This document shows positions 1 to 5,989 of a DNA stretch of 5,989 bases, piece by piece. A program made the translations under genes and the position numbers. Numbering within the stretch: position 1 is the stretch's first letter; each line of letters starts with the position of its first letter. Below the pieces are notes generated by a model. It saw nothing but the letters and a program-made list of their open reading frames with translations. It searched no databases and was not told where the DNA came from. Location: NCBI GenBank assembly GCA_002480935.1, contig DLDC01000100.1, positions 5,809 to 11,797 on the forward strand. The letters are read 5' to 3'. Source of the stretch: Prevotella sp. UBA7782 (GTDB lineage: Bacteria > Bacteroidota > Bacteroidia > Bacteroidales > Bacteroidaceae).

Positions 1-1631
1 ACCTCGGTATAGTATATCTTCAGGAAGAGGTCGTCGTTGCTGATGGAGGCATCCTGATAATATTTCTGGAATTGCTTTTCCTTTGCGAAATACTTTTGCA
101 TTACGTCCACCGTATTGCCCCATCTGAGCAGGTCGAACCATCTGTTGCCTTCGAGAGCGAGCTCCAGGCGGCGCTCTGTTCTGACGGCCTTGCGTGCATA
201 GTCTTGTGTCCATCCCTGTTCAGGATAGAGCCCTACCTTATAGTCGGCCATGGATGTAGAGAGGTCTTTGGGCGCATAAGCGGGGTCTATGCTGTTCTCG
301 GCGCGCTGCCTAATCTTGTTCACCCATGTGCGAGCCTCCTCCAGCTCGTTGGTCTCTACGCATGCCTCGGCATAGAGCAGCACGATGTCGGAGTAGCGTA
401 TCAGGCAGAAGTTGAGCGGTGAGCCACCCCATGGCCATCCCGAAATCATGCGTGGGTCGGCCGGGTCGCAGATGTTTTTCTTGTTAGAGTATTCGCCATA
501 GATGTCGTATGCCCGGCACCAGCCCTTTGTGTAGGTGTGTCCGCGGAAGGGGAAGCCTATTCGGCCCACGGTGAAGTCGAGGCGCGGGTCTACATTTCCA
601 TAATAGAGTCCGTTAGACAGCACCTCGCCGTTGGGGTTCTTCTTGTCTATATAGGGCAGTCCGTTCTCGTCGGTTGCGAAGGCGTCTACCAGGTCTTGCG
701 AGCCATAGAAGAAGTCGTCGCCCGTGCCGTATATGTTTCCGTCAGAGTAGGTCACGTTGAGCAGGTTGCTCCAGTTGATGTGTGCATTGTTGTTGGCCGT
801 AGAGCACTGTATGGCGAGTATCGACTCATACTTGTTGTTATTGTCTATCTTGGCCATGTCCTGGCACTTGGGATAGAGCGAATAGTTGTTGCTGTCTATA
901 ACCTTTTTGGCCCATTCCTTCACCTTCTGCCAGTCGCATGTACCGCTTTCAGTGTCCTGTGCGTACACCTTGGCCAGTATGGCAGCCGCTGTATATTTGC
1001 ACACGCGTCCCGGAGCGGCCGGCTTTTCGGGCAGTGTGTTATAGGCATCGGTGAGGTCGGCTATTATCTTGTCGTATATCTCAGCGCGTGTAAACTCGGT
1101 GTTCGACTTAGAGCTTGCATCCTCATCGGCCTCGGTGAAGTAGGGTATGCGCTTGAAAACTCGTATGAGGTCGAAGTAGTAGTAGGCGCGCAGACACTTC
1201 ATCTCGCCGATGAGCTGCTCCGGATTGGATATGTTCTTGGCGTTCTGTATGGCAGCAATGGCGCGGTTGGCCCTCACGATGGGGTAATAGTTGTTCTCCC
1301 ATTTATACATGCTCGACACGTTGTCGGATGTGATGTTGGATATTTCGAGCTGGTGTATGTTGGGCTCCATCGATGTTGCTCCGCCGCCTTTCAGCGCATC
1401 GTCTGACCGCACGTCGAATATCCAGTTGGTTGAAGGTCCGGAGAAAGCCTCGTTGTTTCCGAAGAAATGGGCTTCAAGACCGTTGTATGTGGCCGACACC
1501 AGACCCTCTATGGAGTTGTCGTCTAACTGCTCGTCGGTAAACTTACCCTGCGGCACTGTGTCGAGCATGTCAGAGCATGAGGCCGTGAAGAGGCCGGCGC
1601 AGAGCAATAAGCTATATATCTTTAATTTCAT
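1..1631 (-). CDS. SusD/RagB-like surface glycan-binding lipoprotein (3' end outside window)
   Basis: This is an outer-membrane lipoprotein of the SusD/RagB family, which binds oligosaccharides (or other oligomers) at the cell surface and acts as the lid of its SusC partner. The frame stays open for 543 codons and runs off the left edge, so the last residues and the stop are missing. Residues 1-19 form a lipoprotein signal with the lipobox FTASC (Cys19), followed by SDMLD. Family landmarks are GEMKCLRAYYYFDL (from 142), GRVCKYTAAAILAKVYAQ (from 208), RYSDIVLLYAEA (412-423) and the C-terminal signature ERRLELALEGNRWFDLLRWG (from 486). These place a SusD-like N-terminal helical (TPR-type) domain before a SusD/RagB C-terminal domain. 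The start at 1631 is chosen because the signal peptide begins there. It lies 30 bp after the susC stop, with a weak purine run (AAGAGAA) about 7 nt upstream, so it is almost certainly co-transcribed and co-expressed with susC. The ligand cannot be read from the sequence. The family assignment is very secure. Confidence 0.97.
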   Translation of the reverse strand, partial: MKLKIYSLLLCAGLFTASCSDMLDTVPQGKFTDEQLDDNSIEGLVSATYNGLEAHFFGNNEAFSGPSTNWIFDVRSDDALKGGGATSMEPNIHQLEISNITSDNVSSMYKWENNYYPIVRANRAIAAIQNAKNISNPEQLIGEMKCLRAYYYFDLIRVFKRIPYFTEADEDASSKSNTEFTRAEIYDKIIADLTDAYNTLPEKPAAPGRVCKYTAAAILAKVYAQDTESGTCDWQKVKEWAKKVIDSNNYSLYPKCQDMAKIDNNNKYESILAIQCSTANNNAHINWSNLLNVTYSDGNIYGTGDDFFYGSQDLVDAFATDENGLPYIDKKNPNGEVLSNGLYYGNVDPRLDFTVGRIGFPFRGHTYTKGWCRAYDIYGEYSNKKNICDPADPRMISGWPWGGSPLNFCLIRYSDIVLLYAEACVETNELEEARTWVNKIRQRAENSIDPAYAPKDLSTSMADYKVGLYPEQGWTQDYARKAVRTERRLELALEGNRWFDLLRWGNTVDVMQKYFAKEKQFQKYYQDASISNDDLFLKIYYTE

Positions 1632-1661
1632 GATGGTATTCTCTTATATGATGATTGATTG

Positions 1662-4600
1662 TTAAAAGTCTACATGCAAGCCCAGGCTGAAGGTTCTTGC
1701 TCGTGGATAGGGGCCGTTGTCTACGCGGCTGCCGTAAAGGCCGAGTGGCGTTTCGGGGTCGAGGCCTGAATAGCCGGTGATGGTAAACACATTCTCCACC
1801 TGGCCGTAGATGCTGAGGCTGCCGAGGCCCAATTTCTTGATGAGCTTCTGGTCGAAGTTGTAGGCCAGCTTGAGATATTTCATCTTCAGGTAAGAGCCGT
1901 CTTCTACATAATAGGTAGACATGCGCGCCTCGTTGTTGTTGTCGTTTAAAGACAGTGCCGGTATGTCGGCATTGGGGGTCTGGGCTGTCCATGCGTTGAG
2001 CACGTCCTTGCTGCGGTTGGTGTAAAGGTTGCCGTAGCTCATCAGGTCGAGCTGCTTCTTTGTGCCGTTGTAGATGTCGAAGCCGAGCTCGCTGAAGAAG
2101 AAGGTGCTCAGGGTGAAGTTCTTCCATGATGCCGAGAGGTTAAGGCCTATGGTGCAGTCGGGGTTAGGGTCGCCGATGATGCAGCGGTCGTTGTCGTCTA
2201 CCACGCCGTCGCCGTTGATGTCGCGGAAAATCATTCTGCCCACGCCTTTTCCGGGCTGTTCGGCATGGTTGGCAACGCTCTCGGCGTCCTTGAAGATGCC
2301 GTCATACACCCATCCGTAGTAAACGCCCATGGGCAGGCCCTCCATAATGCGTATGTCGTTGCCCTCGTAAGACACCTTGTCGTTGAAGGCTACCAGCTTG
2401 TTGCGATAAGACGAGAGGTTGAGATTGCCGTTCCAGCTGAAGTCGCCATATTGAGGTGAGCGGTAGGCAATGTTCATCTCAAAGCCTTTGTTCTGCATCG
2501 TACCGGTGTTCATGTATTTGGCTGCATTCTCGCCCGACACCGACAGCGTGGGCGGTATGGTAAGCATGTCGGTGGTCTTCTTCCAGTAATAGTCAAGGCT
2601 CAGGTCTATGGCATTGCCGAAGAGCGAGGCATCAAGACCGATGTTGGTTTGTGTGGTGGTTTCCCACTTCAGGTTCTTGTTGCCGGACGAGCTCACGATG
2701 ATGCCGCTCACCTCGCTGTTGTTGGAGCCGTTGAGGTCATAAGAGCCGTTGCCCGATGTATATATATAGGTAGAATAGCCTGCATAGAGATTGCTGATGG
2801 CTGAGTTGCCGTTCTGGCCCCAGCCCAGGCGCAGCTTCAGGTTGTTTACGATGTTCTGCGTCTTGGGGAAGAATTTCTCCTCGCTGATGCGCCATGCGCC
2901 GCTGAAGGCAGGGAAGACGCCCGAGCGGTTGCCCTTGGCCAGGCGCGAGGTCTCGTCACGGCGCAGGGTGAATGATGCCAGGTAGCGGTCGGCATAGTTG
3001 TAGTCGGCCTTGCCGAAGAGCGAGAACAGTGCCCACTCCGACTTGTTGCCGCCGTTGGTTTGCGTGCCGGTGCCGGCATCTATCTGCATATAGTCGGCAT
3101 CTTCAAAGGCATATACGTCACGATAGGCGCTCAGCCCGTCGAAGACATACTTGATGGCCTCTGTGCCTAAAAGCACGTTCAGGCCGTGGCACCCCCACTG
3201 GCCGAGATAGTTGGCCGTGTTGGTCCAGGTATAGGTGTCGCCCTGGCCGTAGCCGCGGCTCACGCTGTTTTTGTCGCTGCTCTCCCCCTTTCTGGCAAGC
3301 GTCTTATTGAAATACTGCACATGCTCTATGCCGAAGTTGGTCTTCAGCGTGAGGCCCTTCACGGGCATAATCTCGGCATAGGCATTGCCGAAGATGCGCC
3401 ATGAGTTGTTGTTGTTGTCGCGGCCGTTGTAAAGGGTCTGCATGGGGTTGGGCACATCAGAGCCCAACAGCTGCTGGGCACTGCCAAAGACGCCGTCGGA
3501 TGAATAGACCGGAAGGGCGGGATGCTGGTTCATGGCAACATAAGGTATGCCCTTGTCGTCGCCCGTGGTAAAGCCGCGGTCTTGCCAGTTGGCCACCATG
3601 AGGTTCTCGCCTAACCTGAAATACTTGTTCACGTTGTAGGTGGTGTTCACCCTGCCCGTAAAGCGTCTGTAGTAGGTATATTCCATCAGTCCGTCCTGAT
3701 TGATGAAGTTGCCCGAAAAGAGATAAGACCCCTTGTCGGAGGCGTTGCTCACGCTGGCCGACAGATTGTGTGTCCAGGCCGGGCTGTACACCTCTTTCTG
3801 CCAGTCGGTGTCGGCCGTCTTGATGCCGTTATACGATTCCACCAGCTGTGGCGTGCTGCCCGTGCCATAGAGGCGCGAGTCGGGTGTGGTCTTGTCGTTG
3901 GCGCAGGCCTGCCAGTAGGCACGGCCCCACTGCTCGGCGTTGAGCATGTCATAGGTCTTGGCGATGGTGTTGAGCGATGCCGTATAGTCGAGGTTGAACT
4001 TCGACTTTCCGTTCTTACCCTTCTTCGTGGTAATGACAATCACGCCGTTGGCTGCGCGCGAACCATATATACTGGCCGACGAGGCATCCTTCAGAACCTG
4101 TATCGACTCTATGTCTGAGGCATTGAGCGAGTTGAGGTTCTCTGTGGTGGCCACACCGTCTATGACATACAGCGGGTCGCTGCTGTTCACGGTGCTGATG
4201 CCTCTCACGCGTATGGTGGTACCCCCACCGCCCGGCGCGGCATCCGTCACGATGTTCACGCCCGAGAGCTTGCCCTGCATGGAGTTGAGCATGTTGGGCT
4301 CGCCTGCGCTTATTGGGTTCTTCATGTCCATTACAGATACGGCACCCGTGAGGTCGGCCTTGCGCTGTACCTGATAGCCCGTCACTACCACCTCGTCAAG
4401 CTCCTGACCGTCGGCCAACTTCACAACCATGTTGTTGGATGCCGGCACTTCTGCCGTCTGAAAGCCTATGTATGACACACTGAGCTTGGTAGAGGGCTTC
4501 ACCGTCAGGGTGAAGTGGCCGTCAATGTCGGTTATGGTACCGCTGGCGGTGCCTGACACTTTTACGGTTGCTCCTATGAGCGGTTCGCCGTCAGAAGCCG

Positions 4601-4691
4601 AAATCACCGTTCCTGTAATTTTGTCTTGAGCCTTTGCACTCCAGGCACTGAGCAGAAAAGCCGCTAAAAAGATAAGAATCTTTTCATTCAT
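1662..4691 (-). CDS. SusC/RagA-like TonB-dependent outer-membrane transporter
   Basis: A complete 1009-residue protein of normal length for SusC-type transporters, which move oligosaccharides or peptides across the outer membrane using TonB-ExbBD energy. Residues 1-21 form a Sec signal peptide ending AKA, with Gln22 as probable first mature residue. Residues 22-95 are a carboxypeptidase-regulatory-like β-sandwich (GTITDIDGHF at 51-60). A TonB-box-like segment DEVVVTGY (99-106) precedes the plug domain (about 110-226), which contains LYVIDGV (174-180) and the SusC hallmark YGSRAANGVIVITTKKGK (209-226). The remainder is the β-barrel, including an EF-hand-like loop DINGDGVVDDND (824-835) and the tail ARTFSLGLHVDF ending in a terminal aromatic residue. 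There is no STN signalling domain before the carboxypeptidase-like domain, so control through an anti-sigma factor is not suggested. The start at 4691 gives the signal peptide directly and has an A/T-rich leader with no Shine-Dalgarno sequence. The partner susD gene follows at 30 bp. The substrate is unknown. Confidence 0.98.
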   Translation of the reverse strand: MNEKILIFLAAFLLSAWSAKAQDKITGTVISASDGEPLIGATVKVSGTASGTITDIDGHFTLTVKPSTKLSVSYIGFQTAEVPASNNMVVKLADGQELDEVVVTGYQVQRKADLTGAVSVMDMKNPISAGEPNMLNSMQGKLSGVNIVTDAAPGGGGTTIRVRGISTVNSSDPLYVIDGVATTENLNSLNASDIESIQVLKDASSASIYGSRAANGVIVITTKKGKNGKSKFNLDYTASLNTIAKTYDMLNAEQWGRAYWQACANDKTTPDSRLYGTGSTPQLVESYNGIKTADTDWQKEVYSPAWTHNLSASVSNASDKGSYLFSGNFINQDGLMEYTYYRRFTGRVNTTYNVNKYFRLGENLMVANWQDRGFTTGDDKGIPYVAMNQHPALPVYSSDGVFGSAQQLLGSDVPNPMQTLYNGRDNNNNSWRIFGNAYAEIMPVKGLTLKTNFGIEHVQYFNKTLARKGESSDKNSVSRGYGQGDTYTWTNTANYLGQWGCHGLNVLLGTEAIKYVFDGLSAYRDVYAFEDADYMQIDAGTGTQTNGGNKSEWALFSLFGKADYNYADRYLASFTLRRDETSRLAKGNRSGVFPAFSGAWRISEEKFFPKTQNIVNNLKLRLGWGQNGNSAISNLYAGYSTYIYTSGNGSYDLNGSNNSEVSGIIVSSSGNKNLKWETTTQTNIGLDASLFGNAIDLSLDYYWKKTTDMLTIPPTLSVSGENAAKYMNTGTMQNKGFEMNIAYRSPQYGDFSWNGNLNLSSYRNKLVAFNDKVSYEGNDIRIMEGLPMGVYYGWVYDGIFKDAESVANHAEQPGKGVGRMIFRDINGDGVVDDNDRCIIGDPNPDCTIGLNLSASWKNFTLSTFFFSELGFDIYNGTKKQLDLMSYGNLYTNRSKDVLNAWTAQTPNADIPALSLNDNNNEARMSTYYVEDGSYLKMKYLKLAYNFDQKLIKKLGLGSLSIYGQVENVFTITGYSGLDPETPLGLYGSRVDNGPYPRARTFSLGLHVDF

Positions 4692-4714
4692 ATTGGTTTA
4701 ATTTTTAGTTGATA

Positions 4715-4731
4715 ATTGCTATTTACGCAAT
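4715..4731 (-). other. Small hairpin in the susC 5' leader
   Basis: ATTGC and GCAAT form a perfect 5-bp inverted repeat around the loop GTAAATA (minus strand), ending about 23 nt upstream of the susC ATG. It would lie in the leader RNA if transcription starts near 4760. The stem is short and A/T-rich, so it is weak and may have no function. Confidence 0.25.
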
Positions 4732-4766
4732 AGGCGTAGTAATTGATTGTTTCTGTTTAACGCCGG

Positions 4767-4774
4767 CAAAATTA
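4767..4774 (-). promoter_or_regulatory. Candidate -7 element (TAATTTTG) of the susC promoter
   Basis: On the minus strand TAATTTTG matches the Bacteroidota primary-sigma -7 consensus TAnnTTTG exactly. Transcription would begin near 4760, giving a 5' leader of about 70 nt before the susC ATG at 4691. No convincing TTTG stands at the usual -33 distance; the nearest is TTTA, 23 bp upstream of the -7 box. A weak -33 box is what one expects of a promoter needing an activator such as the AraC-type regulator nearby, but the match is short and could be chance. Confidence 0.45.
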
Positions 4775-4786
4775 ATCTAAGTCAAG

Positions 4787-4846
4787 TGTTTGGGGTTTAA
4801 AGAATGTTACAAATACTTATATTTTTGTTGCAAAACACCCAAAACA
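4787..4846. repeat. Imperfect inverted repeat in the susC upstream region
   Basis: On the plus strand TGTTTGGGGT (4787-4796) and ACCCAAAACA (4837-4846) are inverted copies matching at nine of ten positions, with starts 50 bp apart, close to five helical turns. The left arm sits just upstream of the candidate -7 box, in the -20 to -33 region, and the right arm is part of the tandem repeat at 4829-4846. It may be a pair of regulator sites on one face of the DNA. No known operator is recognised. Confidence 0.3.
4829..4846. repeat. Tandem 9-bp repeat upstream of the susC promoter
   Basis: On the plus strand two adjacent 9-mers, TGCAAAACA (4829-4837) and CCCAAAACA (4838-4846), share seven bases. 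They lie about 55-80 bp upstream of the candidate -7 box. AraC-type proteins often bind direct repeats upstream of the promoter, so this could be an operator half-site pair. However, the spacing (9 bp) is shorter than one helical turn and the sequence is A-rich, so the call is tentative. Confidence 0.3.
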
Positions 4847-4904
4847 TCGCTATTGGAAACAATTTTACCGCTCCATGCAACCAAATCAAAAATGCTGTGG
4901 CGTA

Positions 4905-4945
4905 TAAAAAAAGCGGCATGGCCCCATCATCAGAGGTCATGCCGG
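4905..4945 (-). terminator. Rho-independent terminator after the DUF1573 gene
   Basis: Read on the minus strand, CGGCATG (4944-4938) pairs perfectly with CATGCCG (4920-4914). After one A/C mismatch the stem continues with four more pairs (CCTC with GGGG, including one T-G wobble) around a loop of TGATGAT. The stem is followed by C and seven T residues (4912-4906). It lies about 30 bp downstream of the DUF1573 stop and separates the regulator/DUF1573 unit from susCD, implying that susCD has its own promoter. Confidence 0.9.
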
Positions 4946-4975
4946 GCATGATAATACTATAAGAAGAATGTCTTG

Positions 4976-5893
4976 CTAAGGCACAATGAGCACATTGACG
5001 CGCGGACGCGACCTGTCACTGGTGATGAGCGTCACGCGCCTGGCGTCCTTCGGCAGGCGGCTCAGGGATATGGCGCAATGCTGGCCGGCGGCTATGGTCA
5101 GGGGCTTGGTGCCCGTAAGGTTGGCGTTGTTGTCGGCATAGGCACGATAGACGGTCAGTGGGGCGCTGCCGTCGTTGCCCACGCTCAGCTCACCGGCGCT
5201 GCGGCTGATGCGGCGCGGACATGATATGCGCGGCAAGGCAGCAGGGGGGGCGTTGTCTGCAAACTTGGGTATGACGATGGCATTTACCACAATGCTCACC
5301 TCATCGTCGCCCTCCTTGCCCTGGTCATGGCCGTCAAGGCGCACCCTCATGGTCTTGCTCACGGCACCCCATCCGGCTGCCTCGTCGGCTGTAAAGGTCA
5401 CCGGCACCGACTGACGGCGGTCTGTGCGCAGGTCGCGCACGGCACCCACATACATGGTCTTGGCTTCACCCCGGCGCACCTCGCCCATGTTCAGCGTGTC
5501 AGCGGTGAGCCTCAGGTTGCCCCGCCTGACGGGATATTGCTTCATGAGGGTCTCGGCACTGGTCACAACGGTGCCTTCTATGGTAAGCCTCACCACCGCG
5601 GTGTCGCTCTGCGAGGCCACCACCAGCGAGGCCGTCTCATAAAAGTCACCGCCACGGTTGTAGGGGGCAAAGGTCACGTCAACGGCCACCGAGTCATGAG
5701 GTGCCACCCAACCCGTGTCGCATGCTATGGTGGTGCACTCACACGAAGGGTAGGTCTGGCATATCCTCACGGCCGTGGCATTGTCGTTGTGCAGCACAAA
5801 CCGGTGCGACACGCTGCCGTTGCTCTCGTGTATGACGCCAAAGTTGAATACTGCCGCTGTCACGGCTATGATAAGTCCTGCCTGCACCATCAT
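4976..5893 (-). CDS. DUF1573 domain-containing β-sandwich protein, likely exported
   Basis: A 305-residue protein that I assign to the DUF1573 (Ig/ASPM-like β-sandwich) family, common in Bacteroidota and of no firmly known biochemical role. The first domain (about 15-110) has FNFGVI (16-21), SHRFVLHN (29-36) and the family motif SCECTT (50-55; usually SCGCT). Two further β-rich segments look like diverged copies: about 125-215 (LNMGEVRRGE) and about 220-305 (GNDGSAPLTVYRA, then TLITSDRSRPRVNVLIVP at the end). The N terminus is odd. The only hydrophobic stretch, AGLIIAVTAAV (5-15), runs straight into the first β-strand, and no Lys or Arg precedes it, so a normal signal peptide is not obvious. 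The start at 5893 is the first ATG after an in-frame stop at 5911-5909. A second ATG at 5890 is equally possible. Both touch the stop of the upstream AraC-type gene, indicating an operon with probable translational coupling. A terminator follows about 30 bp after the stop. I infer an envelope location from the family rather than from a clear signal. Confidence 0.85.
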   Translation of the reverse strand: MMVQAGLIIAVTAAVFNFGVIHESNGSVSHRFVLHNDNATAVRICQTYPSCECTTIACDTGWVAPHDSVAVDVTFAPYNRGGDFYETASLVVASQSDTAVVRLTIEGTVVTSAETLMKQYPVRRGNLRLTADTLNMGEVRRGEAKTMYVGAVRDLRTDRRQSVPVTFTADEAAGWGAVSKTMRVRLDGHDQGKEGDDEVSIVVNAIVIPKFADNAPPAALPRISCPRRISRSAGELSVGNDGSAPLTVYRAYADNNANLTGTKPLTIAAGQHCAISLSRLPKDARRVTLITSDRSRPRVNVLIVP

Positions 5894-5989
5894 TCTGTTT
5901 TTCGGATATCACTCGGTGAAACACCATATCTGTCGCGGAAGCATCTCGAGAAGTAGCTCGGCGAACTGAACCCCGTGTCGTAGGCTATC
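5890..5989 (-). CDS. AraC/XylS-type HTH regulator, C-terminal end only
   Basis: Only the last 32 complete codons and the stop are present; the gene continues beyond the right edge. The visible residues are IAYDTGFSSPSYFSRCFRD followed by RYGVSPSDIRKTE and the stop. They fit the second helix-turn-helix of AraC/XylS regulators, whose consensus has A..GF.....F.R.F....G.SP...R, so the DNA-binding class is clear. In Bacteroidota this domain is found both in stand-alone AraC proteins and at the C terminus of hybrid two-component sensors (periplasmic sensor, histidine kinase, receiver and HTH in one chain), which commonly lie beside susCD genes and activate them in response to glycans. The visible part cannot separate these options. 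The TGA stop (5892-5890) overlaps the ATG of the DUF1573 gene. By position this protein is the best candidate regulator of the susCD pair, but that is inference. Confidence 0.9.
   Translation of the reverse strand, partial: IAYDTGFSSPSYFSRCFRDRYGVSPSDIRKTE

Noticed and set aside
537..1406. A 289-codon open frame on the plus strand opposite the SusD gene
   Set aside because: It lies wholly antisense to a SusD reading frame with clear family motifs. Its translation is low-complexity V/G/L-rich with no recognisable domain, as expected for a codon-usage shadow.
1632..1661. A possible separate promoter or terminator between susC and susD
   Set aside because: The gap is only 30 bp, with no stem-loop and no TAnnTTTG box, so the two genes are best read as one transcript.
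1612..2127. A 171-codon minus-strand open frame overlapping the susC 3' end and the susD start
   Set aside because: It is an out-of-frame shadow of susC. The translation is Arg/Gln/Pro-rich without domains, and the real susC frame is intact through its normal C-terminal signature.
4692..4975. A tRNA, small RNA gene, CRISPR array or insertion-sequence end in the intergenic gap
   Set aside because: No cloverleaf, regularly spaced repeats, or transposase-type terminal inverted repeats are visible. The gap is accounted for by a terminator, a candidate promoter and an A/T-rich leader.
5739..5927. A 62-codon minus-strand frame (MVFHRVISEKQNDG...) as an alternative 5' end for the DUF1573 gene through a frameshift
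   Set aside because: It supplies no hydrophobic signal segment and overlaps the well-matched end of the AraC-type HTH. Joining it to the DUF1573 frame would not repair the N terminus.
5327..5956. A 209-codon plus-strand open frame opposite the DUF1573 gene and the regulator end
   Set aside because: It is antisense to two minus-strand genes supported by protein motifs, crosses their junction, and its His/Gly/Val-rich translation matches no family I know.

Overview
The window looks like chromosomal DNA from a member of the Bacteroidota, most likely Bacteroidales (Bacteroides/Prevotella-like). It holds a canonical SusC/SusD outer-membrane pair and a DUF1573 β-sandwich protein. The AUG of susC is preceded by an A/T-rich leader without a Shine-Dalgarno sequence, and isoleucine is often encoded by ATA in otherwise fairly G+C-rich genes. 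The genus cannot be fixed from the sequence alone.

All genes read on the minus strand, so transcription runs from the right edge to the left edge. At the right edge (5989-5890) lies the C-terminal tail of an AraC/XylS-type helix-turn-helix regulator. It may be the output domain of a hybrid two-component sensor or of a stand-alone AraC protein. Its stop codon overlaps the start of a 305-residue DUF1573 protein (5893-4976) in an ATGATG arrangement. A strong rho-independent terminator (4945-4905) follows. An A/T-rich gap of 284 bp then carries a candidate Bacteroidota promoter and imperfect repeats. Next come a complete SusC-like TonB-dependent transporter (4691-1662) and, 30 bp further on, a SusD-like surface lipoprotein (1631 to beyond position 1) whose last residues and stop lie outside the window.

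The likely reading is the regulator end and import end of a polysaccharide (or other oligomer) utilisation locus. SusD captures a ligand at the cell surface, SusC imports it with energy from TonB, and the upstream AraC-type regulator is the best candidate for controlling susCD. No glycoside hydrolase or other enzyme is visible, so the substrate cannot be named. If catalytic genes exist they should lie to the left of position 1. I see no wholly new system. The least ordinary points are the overlap between regulator and DUF1573 gene, the abnormal N terminus of the DUF1573 protein, and the repeat structure in front of susC.
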